DNA of 64,000 nt from Pseudomonas guariconensis (GCF_900102675.1 NZ_FMYX01000002.1:310001-374000), one strand, 5' to 3'. Positions 29,666 through 44,474 are shown, numbered from the stretch's first letter. Notes: generated by a model from the sequence alone, not told the origin. A program made the numbers and translations.

Positions 29666-29786
29666 AACCGCGCAAACCGGCTCCAGCGCCAATTCGACCC
29701 TGGCCTGGAGCTGTTCGGCCTTGCGACGGCTGCAAGGCAGCCGCTGGCACACCTGCATCAGCAGATGCAGGCGGCCATACTCGAAC

Positions 29787-30851
29787 TCAAGCGTGGTATT
29801 GCGCCGACAGCTCGTGCACGGCGTTGATGAATGCACCAGCGTGTTCCGGGTCGACTTCAGGCGTAATGCCATGGCCCAGGTTGAACACATGACCGCTGCC
29901 ATGGCCATAGCTTGCCAGGATCCGCGCCACTTCCTTGCGGATGGCTTCGGGCTTGGCATACAGCACAGTCGGGTCCATGTTGCCCTGCAGAGCGACCTTG
30001 TCACCGACCCGGCGACGGGCATCGCCGATCTCGCAGGTCCAGTCCAGGCCCAAGGCGTCGGCGCCGGCCTCGGCGATACTTTCCAGCCACAGGCCGCCGT
30101 TTTTGGTGAACAGGATAACGGGCACCTTGCGCCCTTCGTGCTCGCGGATCAGGCCGCTGACGATCTTGCGCATGTAGGCCAGGGAGAATTCCTGGTAGGC
30201 CGCCGCCGACAGGTTGCCGCCCCAGGTGTCGAAGATCTGCACGGCCTGGGCGCCGGCCTGGATCTGGCCGTTGAGATAGCTGGTGACCGACTGGGCGAGC
30301 TTGTCCAGCAGCAGATGCAGGGCCTGGGGATTGTCGTAGAGCATGGCTTTGGTCTTGCGGAAGTCCTTGGACGAACCGCCTTCGACCATGTAGGTGGCCA
30401 AGGTCCAAGGGCTGCCGGAGAAGCCGATCAGCGGTACGCGGCCGTTGAGCTCACGGCGGATGGTGCTGACGGCATCCATCACGTAGCCAAGGTCTTTGTG
30501 CGGATCTGGGATCGGCAGCGCTTCGATGTCGGCCGGGGTGCTGATGACCTTCTTGAAGCGAGGGCCTTCGCCGGTCTCGAAGTACAGGCCTTGGCCCATG
30601 GCATCGGGGATGGTGAGGATGTCCGAGAAGAGGATCGCCGCGTCCAGCGGGTAGCGGTCCAGCGGCTGCAAGGTGACCTCGCAGGCGAACTGCGGGTTCA
30701 TGCACAGGCTCATGAAGTCCCCCGCTTTGGCGCGGCTGGCGCGGTACTCCGGGAGGTAGCGACCGGCCTGGCGCATCATCCAGACCGGGGTGACGTCTAC
30801 GGGTTGCTTGAGCAGTGCACGCAGGAAACGATCGTTCTTCAGGGCAGTCAT
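29787..30851 (-). CDS. hemE: Uroporphyrinogen decarboxylase
   Basis: Decarboxylates the four acetate side chains of uroporphyrinogen III to coproporphyrinogen III in heme synthesis. The protein has 354 residues from [14 protein letters not shown], the usual length. Signature [16 protein letters not shown] (residues ~22-37) holds the substrate-binding Arg residues; the catalytic Asp is in [16 protein letters not shown]; the second signature [17 protein letters not shown] is intact. An ATG five codons upstream (30866) is less likely. It follows gltD on the minus strand after a 238-bp gap that contains a perfect palindrome and a REP, so it probably has its own promoter. Confidence 0.96.
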   Translation of the reverse strand: MTALKNDRFLRALLKQPVDVTPVWMMRQAGRYLPEYRASRAKAGDFMSLCMNPQFACEVTLQPLDRYPLDAAILFSDILTIPDAMGQGLYFETGEGPRFKKVISTPADIEALPIPDPHKDLGYVMDAVSTIRRELNGRVPLIGFSGSPWTLATYMVEGGSSKDFRKTKAMLYDNPQALHLLLDKLAQSVTSYLNGQIQAGAQAVQIFDTWGGNLSAAAYQEFSLAYMRKIVSGLIREHEGRKVPVILFTKNGGLWLESIAEAGADALGLDWTCEIGDARRRVGDKVALQGNMDPTVLYAKPEAIRKEVARILASYGHGSGHVFNLGHGITPEVDPEHAGAFINAVHELSAQYHA

Positions 30852-30947
30852 GTCGGCATCCAGCAAAAAAGTGCGGGCATTTTCTCAGACGCCGACACAA
30901 AAGGCACGGCCAAGGCCATGCGTTTTGTCTATTGAGTGCCGTAGATC

Positions 30948-30973
30948 AAGCATTTTTGTATACAAAAATGCTT
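30948..30973. promoter_or_regulatory. Perfect 26-bp AT-rich palindrome upstream of hemE
   Basis: The half-site AAGCATTTTTGTA (30948-30960) is followed directly by its exact reverse complement, giving a core TTGTATACAA. It begins 97 bp upstream of the hemE start. TGTATACA-type cores are common operators of GntR-family and similar dimeric regulators. It also abuts a hairpin that may end gltD transcription, so it could be operator, terminator part, or both. Confidence 0.5.
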
Positions 30974-30998
30974 CCTGGGCGGCCTTTCGTCGCCCAGG
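30974..30998 (-). terminator. Candidate terminator of gltBD on the minus strand
   Basis: An 8-bp stem CCTGGGCG / CGCCCAGG with a 9-base loop. Read on the minus strand it is followed by AAGCATTTTT, so a five-T tract begins five bases after the stem. It lies 92 bp beyond the gltD stop, with a REP sequence in between. Moderately convincing because the T-tract belongs to the neighbouring palindrome. Confidence 0.4.
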
Positions 30999-31035
30999 TC
31001 CACACATCTCACACCCTTATCGAGACCTTGCTGTA

Positions 31036-31080
31036 CCTGTGGGAGCGGCTTTGGCCGAGATAGGGCTGCAAAGCAGCCCC
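31036..31080. repeat. REP element downstream of gltD
   Basis: CCTGTGGGAGCGGCTTTGGC (31036-31055) followed by a second small stem GGGCTGC AAA GCAGCCC (31063-31079). It is a diverged member of the P. putida REP family seen elsewhere in the window, placed just after the gltD stop codon on the minus strand. Confidence 0.65.
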
Positions 31081-31089
31081 ACTGACGGA

Positions 31090-32511
<1,422 letters not shown>

Positions 32512-32526
32512 TCAAAACCTCTTAAC

Positions 32527-32630
32527 AGCAGCTGCAAGCTAAGCGCTGCAAGCCGCAAGACGATCACTTAAGCCGGGCGAACCTCGAACCGCTTCAACTT
32601 GCAGTTCGAGGCTCGCCACTTGCAGCTGCT
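32527..32630. repeat. Nested inverted repeats in the gltB-gltD gap
   Basis: Outer arms AGCAGCTGCAAG (32527-32538) and CTTGCAGCTGCT (32619-32630) are exact 12-bp inverted copies; inner arms CCTCGAAC (32582-32589) and GTTCGAGG (32604-32611) are exact 8-bp copies. The transcript between gltB and gltD would fold into a long branched structure. The AGCTGCAAGC unit recurs at 52114, so this looks like a mobile-repeat-derived element. Confidence 0.6.
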
Positions 32631-32631
32631 T

Positions 32632-37077
<4,446 letters not shown>

Positions 37078-37226
37078 AGACACTTTCTCACCAGGTTCGC
37101 CTCTCAACCAAGGCAAATCTCTTTTTAGTACAACCACTTACCATCCACGCCGATCGAATGCCAGCTTTTTGCGGTGGGCAATGGGAAACCATTGTTGCAC
37201 AGGGACAGCAACGCCCACAAATTTTC

Positions 37227-37265
37227 ATGACGCATCATTGAAAACTTATGTCGCATCTTTGAATG
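37227..37265 (-). promoter_or_regulatory. Candidate ArgR operator (two tandem half-sites) upstream of gltB
   Basis: On the plus strand ATGACGCATCATTGAAAA (37227-37244) and ATGTCGCATCTTTGAATG (37248-37265) match at 13 of 18 positions and start exactly 21 bp apart. Both fit the pseudomonad ArgR half-site TGTCGC-N8-AA (one mismatch each), whose tandem copies have this 21-bp period. Established knowledge: ArgR mediates arginine repression of gltBD in P. aeruginosa. The site lies 150-190 bp before the gltB ATG. Confidence 0.5.
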
Positions 37266-37360
37266 TTTTTGCGCCATGCGCCGTGGTAGCGGCTTGGCTC
37301 GAGTCTGAAGCGTTTCAGCCATGACTGCAAGAAAGGGCTTGTGGCCGGCAGTCCGGGACA

Positions 37361-37393
37361 GAAAAGCCTGTTGCGCTCAGGCGCAGCAGGCTT
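37361..37393 (-). terminator. Intrinsic terminator after the pil-aro-damX operon
   Basis: On the minus strand AAGCCTG-C-TGCGC CTGA GCGCA-A-CAGGCTT forms a 12-bp stem with one internal mismatch and a 4-base loop, followed directly by TTC. It lies about 50 bp beyond the stop of the DamX-like gene and separates that operon from gltBD. Confidence 0.65.
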
Positions 37394-37441
37394 ATCGAAA
37401 CTCAGGCAACTGGGCAGCAGGGTGGAGCCGCCCGGAAGGTG

Positions 37442-39079
37442 TCAGCGGGCCGTGGCCAGCTCTTGTTGGACGCTGCCTACGGTTCGTGGCCAAGGTTTAC
37501 CAGCCTGGACCTTGGCTGGCAAGTTCTTGATTGCCGCAACCGCTGCATCGCGGCTGGCGAAGTTGCCGTAGGTCACCACGTAGAGGGGTTTGCCCTGCAG
37601 GGTCTTCTTGAAGTAGCGATAGTCGCCACCCTGGGCTTTGACGAAGGACTGGGCGGAGGCCTCGGAGCTGGTGCCGAAGATCTGCACCACGTAATTGCCC
37701 GGTTTCTGACCGCTGTACCAGCCGCTATTGCCCGCGCCACCAGCGGTTGGCTTGGCAGCCGGCTTGGCGGTGGCGACCTGGGTCGGCGCCGGGGCAGGCT
37801 TGGCAGGTGCAACCGGCTTGGCCGGCTGGGTTGCGACTGGCTTGGGCGCAGGTGCAACAGGTTGGGCTGGTGCGGTGGCGACACTCTGGGCCGGCGCGCT
37901 AGTGACAGGCTGAGCCGGTACCGGGGCTGGGCCTGCGGTGGCACCTTGCGGCGGCGCGATGGTCGTGACAGTCGGCGGGTTGGCCGGCTGCAGTGCGGTG
38001 TTGCCGGCCGGGCCGCCCTCCTCGCCATCACCCATGCCGGCCGCCTGGGCCAGCGGCTCGCGCATCACCGGCTGCGACTGCCCAACCAGCGGCAGTGGCA
38101 TTGGCTGGGAAGAGCCGGAGAACTCGATGGCTGGACCACCATTATTGGACTGGGCATTGGCCGGCTGGCCTTCACCCAGCGGCAACTGGGCCTGGGCGGC
38201 AGGCGCTTCGGCAGGCTTGTCACCGCCCTTCTTGGGCATCAGGACCGCCGCGGCAACCGCGACCACGACGACAGCGGACAGCGCGAGCACGTGTTTCTTA
38301 GGCATATTGAACCCCATGGATGGTCGCTTCACCGTACTGCGGCTAGCGATCATGGCTTCGATCAAGGTATCGCGGGCGACCTGGTTAATGTTGCCAGGCC
38401 AGCCGTCGGAGTTTTCATGGATGTCGACGATCTGTTCACGGGTGAACACCTCGATGCCCCGGCCTGCGCCATCCAGACGCTGCTCCAGGTACTCGCGGGT
38501 TTCCTCCTCGCTGTAGGGCGCAAGCTCGATGACATGGAATCGCTCTCCGTCGGCATCGAGCCCTTCCAGTGCGGCGATCAGTGACGGCTCACCGAACAGG
38601 AACACGTGCGGACGGCCCTCCGGAACACCCGCCGCCAGCTCCAGCAACGCTTGGAGTGCCGACTCGTCGAGTTGTTCCGCATCGTCCACCAGCAAATAGA
38701 CTTCCTGCCCGGTCAGCGCCAGTTGCACGACTTGGGCGAGGATGGTCTGCACTTCGGCATTGGCGACATTGAGTGCCTGTGCCACCTGGGCCAGAACGCT
38801 GGCCGCGTCGCCCGCGCCACGGGCCGAGACCACCACGCTCTGCACCGACTGCTTGTTGGTGCTGGCCACCAGGGCCTGGCGCAGCAGGGTCTTGCCGCTG
38901 CCCACAGGGCCTGTGACCACCAGCATCAGCTGGCTATAACGCGCCAGATGATGCAGTTGGCCCAGCACCGGCTTGCGCTGGGCGGGGAAGAACTTGAAAC
39001 CGGGCACACGGGGCGCGAACGGATCGTGGCTCAACTGATAGTGGTCGAGAAACGCCTCATCGGCATGCAAACTGGTCAT
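37442..39079 (-). CDS. AAA ATPase with C-terminal SPOR domain (DamX-like)
   Basis: 545-residue membrane protein with three parts. Residues 1-250 are an AAA/ExeA-like ATPase with Walker A GPVGSGKT (57-64) and Walker B YLLVDDAE (128-135). A transmembrane helix at ~263-281 (HVLALSAVVVVAVAAAVLM) follows, then a Pro/Ala/Gln-rich periplasmic linker (~285-455) with repeated APAQPV/KPVA units, and a C-terminal SPOR domain (~460-545, WYSGQKPGNYVVQIFG...). SPOR domains bind denuded peptidoglycan at the division septum, so a cell-division role is likely, as for DamX encoded after aroB in enterobacteria. It lies 15 bp after aroB. Confidence 0.85.
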   Translation of the reverse strand: MTSLHADEAFLDHYQLSHDPFAPRVPGFKFFPAQRKPVLGQLHHLARYSQLMLVVTGPVGSGKTLLRQALVASTNKQSVQSVVVSARGAGDAASVLAQVAQALNVANAEVQTILAQVVQLALTGQEVYLLVDDAEQLDESALQALLELAAGVPEGRPHVFLFGEPSLIAALEGLDADGERFHVIELAPYSEEETREYLEQRLDGAGRGIEVFTREQIVDIHENSDGWPGNINQVARDTLIEAMIASRSTVKRPSMGFNMPKKHVLALSAVVVVAVAAAVLMPKKGGDKPAEAPAAQAQLPLGEGQPANAQSNNGGPAIEFSGSSQPMPLPLVGQSQPVMREPLAQAAGMGDGEEGGPAGNTALQPANPPTVTTIAPPQGATAGPAPVPAQPVTSAPAQSVATAPAQPVAPAPKPVATQPAKPVAPAKPAPAPTQVATAKPAAKPTAGGAGNSGWYSGQKPGNYVVQIFGTSSEASAQSFVKAQGGDYRYFKKTLQGKPLYVVTYGNFASRDAAVAAIKNLPAKVQAGKPWPRTVGSVQQELATAR

Positions 39080-39094
39080 TGCGCTGTCACAACC

Positions 39095-40192
39095 TCAAAG
39101 CTGGGCCACGATTGCGCGGTAATCCGCTGCCAACGTGGCCTGAAGAATCTCTTTCGGATAGTCGTCGGTCACCACGGCCTCGCCCATCTGGCGCAGCAGC
39201 ACCAGGCGCAAGCGACCGTCGAGGACCTTCTTGTCGACCGCCATGTGTTCCATGAAGTGCTCAGGGGTCATCTCCTGGGGAGGCACCACCGGCAAGCCGG
39301 CCGCCTGCAGCAGACGAATGCCGCGATCTCGCGCAGCCTGGTCGATCCAGCCCAGGCGCATGGACATTTCCAGCGCCATCACGGTGCCGGCCGCCACGGC
39401 TTCGCCATGCAGCCAAACGCCATAACCCATGTGGGTCTCGATGGCATGGCCGAAGGTATGACCGAGGTTAAGCGTGGCCCGCACGCCGGATTCGCGTTCG
39501 TCAGCCCCAACCACCGCAGCCTTGGCCGCGCAGGAGCGGCGGATGGCTTCGGTGAGCGCGACGGGCTCCAGCTCGCGCAGGTCATGGATGTGGGCTTCAA
39601 GCCAAGTCAGGAACGGCTCGTCGCAGATCAGGCCGTACTTGATGACCTCGGCCAGGCCCGCCGACAGTTCGCGTGCCGGCAGGGTCTTTAGGCTGGCGGT
39701 GTCGATCAGCACGGCGTTGGGCTGATAGAACGCGCCGACCATGTTCTTGCCCAAGGGATGATTGATACCGGTCTTGCCGCCCACCGAGGAATCGACCTGG
39801 GACAACAAGGTAGTCGGTATCTGAATGAAGTCGACGCCGCGTTGGTAACAGGCAGCGGCGAAGCCGGCCATGTCACCGATGACACCACCGCCCAGGGCCA
39901 CCACGGTGGTCCGGCGATCATGCCGGGCGGTGAGCAGGGCATCGAAGATCAGTTGCAGGGTTTCCCAGTTCTTGTGGGCCTCGCCATCGGGCAACACCAC
40001 GGGCAATACCGCATAGGCACCGAGGGTGCGGCGCAGACGTTCGAGATACAGGGGGGCAACGGTTTCGTTCGAGACAATGGCGACCTGCCGTCCGGCAATG
40101 TGCGGCGCCAGCAGTTCGGGCTGGTCCAGCAGGCCTTCGCCAATGTAGATCGGGTAGCTGCGTTCGCCCAGGTCGACCTTTAATGTCTGCAT
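39095..40192 (-). CDS. aroB: 3-dehydroquinate synthase
   Basis: Second step of the shikimate pathway: converts DAHP to 3-dehydroquinate using NAD+ and a divalent metal. The 365-residue protein from [18 protein letters not shown] is the normal length. Visible motifs: [21 protein letters not shown] (NAD binding), [19 protein letters not shown], and the metal-binding histidines in [12 protein letters not shown] and LHGEAVA. It lies about 97 bp after aroK in the pilQ-aroK-aroB operon. An ATG ten codons upstream is possible but adds non-conserved sequence. Confidence 0.97.
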   Translation of the reverse strand: MQTLKVDLGERSYPIYIGEGLLDQPELLAPHIAGRQVAIVSNETVAPLYLERLRRTLGAYAVLPVVLPDGEAHKNWETLQLIFDALLTARHDRRTTVVALGGGVIGDMAGFAAACYQRGVDFIQIPTTLLSQVDSSVGGKTGINHPLGKNMVGAFYQPNAVLIDTASLKTLPARELSAGLAEVIKYGLICDEPFLTWLEAHIHDLRELEPVALTEAIRRSCAAKAAVVGADERESGVRATLNLGHTFGHAIETHMGYGVWLHGEAVAAGTVMALEMSMRLGWIDQAARDRGIRLLQAAGLPVVPPQEMTPEHFMEHMAVDKKVLDGRLRLVLLRQMGEAVVTDDYPKEILQATLAADYRAIVAQL

Positions 40193-40289
40193 GTATCCCC
40201 ACAATGTACTAGGGCGCGGCATCGTCCAGGCGACCCCGCGCGGTAACGTTCAACCCGCCTCGGCGTTGGTCGCCGAGAATAGTCCCGGC

Positions 40290-40808
40290 TTACCGGGGCG
40301 GCAACTTCTGCAAGCGCTCAAGGATGTCGAGCACCACCATGCGCGGCGGCCGTTCGTCGGTTTCCACCACCAGGTCAGCGATTTCACGGTAAAGCGGGTC
40401 GCGGGTTTCCAGCAGGGCGCGCAGGGTCGCCTCCGGGTTGGCAGTGCGCAACAGTGGCCGATTGCGATCACGCGCTGTGCGCCCGACCTGCTGCTCCACC
40501 GAGGCGTGCAGGTAGATCACCCGTCCGCCCTCACGCAGCGCCCTGCGATTGGCTTCACGCATCACCGCGCCGCCGCCGGTCGCCAGGACCACGCCATCGA
40601 GGCCACTGAGTTCGGCGATCATGGCCTGCTCACGGTCACGAAAGCCCGGCTCGCCTTCTTTGTCGAAGATCCACGGGATGTTGGCGCCGGTTCGCAGCTC
40701 GATTTCCTTGTCGGAATCCTTGAACAACAGGCGCAGCTCTTTGGCCAATAGGCGTCCGATGGTGCTTTTTCCAGCGCCCATGGGTCCCACAAGTATCAAA
40801 TTTCGCAC
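40290..40808 (-). CDS. aroK: Shikimate kinase
   Basis: Phosphorylates shikimate at the 3-hydroxyl with ATP. The 172-residue protein has P-loop GPMGAGKST (residues 8-16), DSDKEIE (shikimate Asp), the FRDRE segment, ATGGGAVM and the lid Arg in RDRNRPLL. The start is GTG (MRNLILVG). It lies four bases after the pilQ stop, so the two are translationally close; pilQ-aroK-aroB is a conserved arrangement in gamma-proteobacteria. Confidence 0.97.
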   Translation of the reverse strand: MRNLILVGPMGAGKSTIGRLLAKELRLLFKDSDKEIELRTGANIPWIFDKEGEPGFRDREQAMIAELSGLDGVVLATGGGAVMREANRRALREGGRVIYLHASVEQQVGRTARDRNRPLLRTANPEATLRALLETRDPLYREIADLVVETDERPPRMVVLDILERLQKLPPR

Positions 40809-40812
40809 AGAA

Positions 40813-42087
40813 TCAACGACTCACAGCAATCGCCTGGTCACTCATGATACGCGGAGTCAGGAAGACCAGCAGCTCGGATTTTTTCTCTTGTAATACATCG
40901 CGTCGAAACAGCCTGCCAACATACGGCAGATCGCCTAAAAATGGCACCTTGTCGACCACATTGTTTTGCGTGGTCGAGTAAACGCCACCGATGACGATCG
41001 TCTCGCCGTCCGCCACCCGCACCTTGGCGTTGACCTCATTCTTGCGGATGGGCGGGACGTTGTTCAGTGCATTGACGTAGTCAGGCTCGTCCTTGGTCAC
41101 CCTGACAGCCATCACGACTTTGCCATCGGGCGTGATCTGCGGCGTCACCTCAAGCGATAACGATGCCTCGCGAAACGAGATGGAGGTCGCGCCACTCTTG
41201 CTGGTTTCCTGGTAAGGCACCTCGGTACCCTTGATGATCCGCGCGGTCTCCTTGTCAGCGGTGACCACCTTCGGCTGGGAGATGATCTCGCCGTTTCCGC
41301 TCTTTTCCATGGCACTGAGCTCCAAGTCCAGCAGCGTCCCGCCTCGTAGCACCCCCAACCCAATGCCGGACGTCCCCCGCTCCACACCCAGGTCGACGAA
41401 CAGTTCTTTTCCCAGACGAGCGGTATCGCCTTGCAGGGGCGCGCCCCAGCGCACACCCAGGCTTTTTTCGTAATCGACGTTGGCCTCGACGATCCGCGCC
41501 TCGATCAGCACTTGTCGCACCGGCACATCCAGCTGCCCCACCAGTCGCCGCAACTCGGCGAGTCGGTCGGCCGGCTGGTAGGCCACCAAGGTGTTGGTCC
41601 GTGGGTCGACACTCAGGCTGCCGCGCCCGGTGAGAATGCCCTCGTCGGCGAGCGCGGCCAACAACAACTCTGCCATGTCCGCCGCCTTGGCGTGATGGAT
41701 CGGCAGCAGCTCACGCCGCATGGGCTGCAATTGCGCATCCAGCGCCTGCCCAGACCGGGCTTCACGAAACTGCTCTGCCAGCTCCGCGATGGGCGCGACC
41801 ACCAGAACGTTACCCTCCTCGCGCCGGGCCAGTCCTTTGCTGCGCAATACAAGGTCCAGCGCCTGATCCCAGGGCACGTCTTCCAGGCGCAAGGTAAGAC
41901 TGCCTTGTACCGTGTCGCTGGCAACCAAGTTGATGCCGGCATGATCGGCCAGCACCTGCAGCGCCGCGCGCACTTCGATGTCCTGGAAATTCAGGGACAG
42001 CGGCTCACCTCGATAAAGCGATGCTGTCGCCGCCGGGCTCGACAGCATTGCCATCACCATGCCGATCTTCAGTTTGTTCAGCGTCAT
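40813..42087 (-). CDS. pilQ: Type IV pilus secretin PilQ, short form
   Basis: Outer-membrane secretin pore for the type IV pilus or a related uptake machine. At 424 residues it is much shorter than typical PilQ (about 700 in P. aeruginosa). Signal peptide ([22 protein letters not shown]), then one secretin/TonB-like short domain ([24 protein letters not shown]), one N-domain (residues ~140-210) and the complete C-terminal secretin domain ending [31 protein letters not shown]. The N-terminal AMIN domains that bind peptidoglycan are absent. The start overlaps the end of the pilO/P gene by about 80 bp. Confidence 0.88.
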   Translation of the reverse strand: MTLNKLKIGMVMAMLSSPAATASLYRGEPLSLNFQDIEVRAALQVLADHAGINLVASDTVQGSLTLRLEDVPWDQALDLVLRSKGLARREEGNVLVVAPIAELAEQFREARSGQALDAQLQPMRRELLPIHHAKAADMAELLLAALADEGILTGRGSLSVDPRTNTLVAYQPADRLAELRRLVGQLDVPVRQVLIEARIVEANVDYEKSLGVRWGAPLQGDTARLGKELFVDLGVERGTSGIGLGVLRGGTLLDLELSAMEKSGNGEIISQPKVVTADKETARIIKGTEVPYQETSKSGATSISFREASLSLEVTPQITPDGKVVMAVRVTKDEPDYVNALNNVPPIRKNEVNAKVRVADGETIVIGGVYSTTQNNVVDKVPFLGDLPYVGRLFRRDVLQEKKSELLVFLTPRIMSDQAIAVSR

Positions 42088-43021
42088 CCATGACCTCGTT
42101 GTTGACCCGCTTTCCCATGGCCAGGTAGACCGACCGCTCGTGCCACACTCCCGCGACGAACACACGCTCGCGCACCTCGATCTGGTGTCGATCGATCCGT
42201 ACCACGACACCCTCATTACGCCCCACACGGTCCCCAGAACACACCCGATACAACCGTCCAGCCGACCACAGCAGAGCCTGGTGATGCCCAGCCTGCGACA
42301 GGCTGCCGACCATCTCCAACTGATCCAGGGGCACGCCAGCCAGCCCCGTCACGGCGGCCTGAGTCGACCAGGGTACGAACAGGTCCACGCGCGGAGGGCG
42401 GGCCGCCGGCCTCGCCGGCTCATGGGCCAGCGAGGCCGGTACCGGCAGTTCTTCGCCCGGGTGATACGAAGCGACCTGCACCTGCAGGCGCAGCAGGCCT
42501 GGACGCTCGGGCAAGTCGACCAGCCGCAGGCTCGTTGCCCGCAAGAGACGAACCTGGCCGAACCATTCGTCCAGCCACATCCGCAGCGCGGCATAACGCC
42601 CCACGACCTCTACCCGCAGCGGCACCATCTGGTAGCCAGTCTCCACGCGCGCCTGCTCCACATCGAGCTGTTCGAACACCAACCCATGGGCATGTCCCGA
42701 ACTGGTCAGCTCGTCGAGCAGATCACTCATGTTCGCACCCGCAGCCAGGCGCCAACGCGCATCGCGCAACTGCAGCGTGGCATCGTCCAGCGCCAGCCGG
42801 GCAGACTCGTGCAGGTGCAGCGCCTGCGAATTGCCCGACAGCGCCAAGTTCAATGATTGCTCTTGGCCCTTGCCCAACTGATAGGTCCGATACCGCCCTT
42901 GGAGAAGCCCGAACCACCCGGCAAGCAACACCAGGGCGATCAACGTCGCCAGAATCGCAGCAATGAAACCCCGCGAACGGATCCCCCACTCCCGCCAGTC
43001 GGTCACCTCGGCCCACGTCAT
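42005..43021 (-). CDS. PilO-PilP fusion protein, type IV pilus alignment complex
   Basis: 338-residue protein combining two components that are usually separate. Residues 1-~190: short cytoplasmic tail, one membrane helix (FIAAILATLIALVLLAGWFGLL) and a periplasmic coiled-coil plus ferredoxin-like domain, as in PilO. After a Pro/Arg-rich linker (~205-220, EPARPAARPPRVD), residues ~220-305 resemble the PilP beta domain (PLDQLEMVGSLSQAGHHQALLWSAGRLYRVCSGDRVG). PilP is normally a lipoprotein of its own; here no separate signal or lipobox exists. The start ATG overlaps the pilN stop as ATGA. Confidence 0.8.
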   Translation of the reverse strand: MTWAEVTDWREWGIRSRGFIAAILATLIALVLLAGWFGLLQGRYRTYQLGKGQEQSLNLALSGNSQALHLHESARLALDDATLQLRDARWRLAAGANMSDLLDELTSSGHAHGLVFEQLDVEQARVETGYQMVPLRVEVVGRYAALRMWLDEWFGQVRLLRATSLRLVDLPERPGLLRLQVQVASYHPGEELPVPASLAHEPARPAARPPRVDLFVPWSTQAAVTGLAGVPLDQLEMVGSLSQAGHHQALLWSAGRLYRVCSGDRVGRNEGVVVRIDRHQIEVRERVFVAGVWHERSVYLAMGKRVNNEVMDDAEQTEDRHGDGNAVEPGGDSIALSR

Positions 43022-43554
43022 GACCACGAAACCGGCACCTGGGCCAACAACAAGAACTCTTCACCCGCTGGCACATTGCGAAGGCGTTTTAGCTCCAGCC
43101 CCTGCAGGACGGCAGACTGCTCGAGCGCGCGCATGAGCTGCGCCAGGACAGCGGGGGACGCCGCCAACCCAAGCACTTGCACGCGATTTTCCTGCAAGGT
43201 CAGTTCGCTCAAGCTCAATCCCTCTGGCATGGCCCGCTCAAGCTCGGCGAACACCACCAAAGGCAGACCTTGATCGGCACGCAGGCGAGCCAGGGCTGAA
43301 GATTGCGCCTGCACGGCCTCGCGCCGCTCACGCAGCCCATCGATGCGCGCGAGCTCCGCTTGCTGCTCTTGCAACAAAGCCTGGCTTTGCGCAATGGCCA
43401 ATTCCTGGCTCTGCAAACGCTGACGGGCCATATGGTCGAGCAGCATCACGCCGCAGAAGGCGACCAGGACACTGGCGAGCACGGCCAGCTTGAAGCGCCG
43501 AACTGCCGCAAGGCGCTGCCGTTCGCGCCAGGGAAGCAGGTTCAACCGCAGCAT
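43018..43554 (-). CDS. pilN: Type IV pilus inner-membrane protein PilN
   Basis: 178 residues from MLRLNLLPWRERQR. The N-terminal motif NLLPWRE is the PilN hallmark that binds the groove of PilM. One membrane helix follows (FKLAVLASVLVAFCGVMLLD, ~22-41), then a coiled coil and a small periplasmic domain that heterodimerises with PilO. The start overlaps the pilM stop; an upstream in-frame GTG/ATG (up to 43614) lies inside pilM and lacks the conserved motif. Confidence 0.92.
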   Translation of the reverse strand: MLRLNLLPWRERQRLAAVRRFKLAVLASVLVAFCGVMLLDHMARQRLQSQELAIAQSQALLQEQQAELARIDGLRERREAVQAQSSALARLRADQGLPLVVFAELERAMPEGLSLSELTLQENRVQVLGLAASPAVLAQLMRALEQSAVLQGLELKRLRNVPAGEEFLLLAQVPVSWS

Positions 43555-44474
43555 CACTGCCCTCCTCCCAATGCCAGTCCGTAGGCTAGCGCCATGCCAC
43601 CAGCCTCCCTGCACGACAGCGTGGAATCCATGGCCAGGCCCGCCAGCGCCAGGCCAGCGAAAGGCCAGAGCGACTCACACGGCATCGCCAGTTGCTGCGC
43701 GAGCCCTCCCAGCCAGCCGTCTTCCGGCACATCGCACGGTGCGACGTGAAGGCATTCGACGGATGTTCCCGTCAGCGCACTGCGCAGCCAGTGCCCGATA
43801 CGTTCGAGGCGTTGTGCCTGGTCCTGCTCGGGCACGAAGCGCAACTCCAGACGCTGAGGCATGAAAGGCTCCGACCAGGTATGCACGGTGGCACGAACAG
43901 CCTCGATCCTGAGGACCGCCGCTGCGGTAAGTCGGCCAGGGGCGAGCGTGCGGGCCAAGGCCAGGCTGTCGACTTCGACCATCACCAACTGCAAGCCAGC
44001 GCTGTGGAACACCTGCTCCAACGGCTCCAACAGACAGTGGCGGCAAGCCCCCACCAGCACGCTCACCTCATCGACCGGCCCCGGCACCGTCTCGAGCGTC
44101 TGGAAATCCAGCGCGAGGTCCTGCAATGGAAACGGAAACAGGCGCTCGGCCTCGGCCAGCAACTGCGCCTCCATCTCGCTGTCGGACAATCGCGCCGGCA
44201 GCCGATGTACCTTGCAGATCACCTCAGAGCCCGGTAACGCCACTGCGGCCTGACGCTGACGAGACCCACTACGCTGCCAGGCTCGTTGCAAGGCCTTGGC
44301 CACCACATCAGGATGTGCCGTCCAGTGCCCCGGTGGCGCCTCGAAAGGCTCCACGGCCCAGGCGCAGACTGCATGGCCGCCCTGGCGCCGTTGCAATTGA
44401 AGGATTCGAACGGAACCGGAGGCGATTTCCACCCCCAGCAGTGAACCGGCATCCCTGCCGAAACGTCCAAGCAT
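43554..44474 (-). CDS. pilM: Type IV pilus actin-like protein PilM
   Basis: 306-residue cytoplasmic actin-like ATPase: LLGVEIASGSVRILQLQ (phosphate 1-type strand), then AALAVALPGSEVICKVHRLP-like and ALDFQTLE stretches. It is shorter than the about 354-residue P. aeruginosa PilM, in line with the reduced PilO/P and PilQ downstream. It is the first gene of the pilMNOPQ operon and is divergent from the PBP1A gene with a 160-bp shared promoter region. Confidence 0.88.
   Translation of the reverse strand: MLGRFGRDAGSLLGVEIASGSVRILQLQRRQGGHAVCAWAVEPFEAPPGHWTAHPDVVAKALQRAWQRSGSRQRQAAVALPGSEVICKVHRLPARLSDSEMEAQLLAEAERLFPFPLQDLALDFQTLETVPGPVDEVSVLVGACRHCLLEPLEQVFHSAGLQLVMVEVDSLALARTLAPGRLTAAAVLRIEAVRATVHTWSEPFMPQRLELRFVPEQDQAQRLERIGHWLRSALTGTSVECLHVAPCDVPEDGWLGGLAQQLAMPCESLWPFAGLALAGLAMDSTLSCREAGGMALAYGLALGGGQ

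Larger units (their letters stand above)
37078..37441. other. 364-bp region upstream of gltB
   Basis: No gene seen. Reading leftwards on the minus strand it holds the terminator of the DamX-like gene (37361-37393), then about 90 bp of unremarkable sequence, then an AT-richer stretch with two 21-bp-spaced direct repeats (37227-37265), then the gltB leader. The gltB promoter should lie between about 37100 and 37300; no single -10/-35 pair stands out. Confidence 0.65.
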
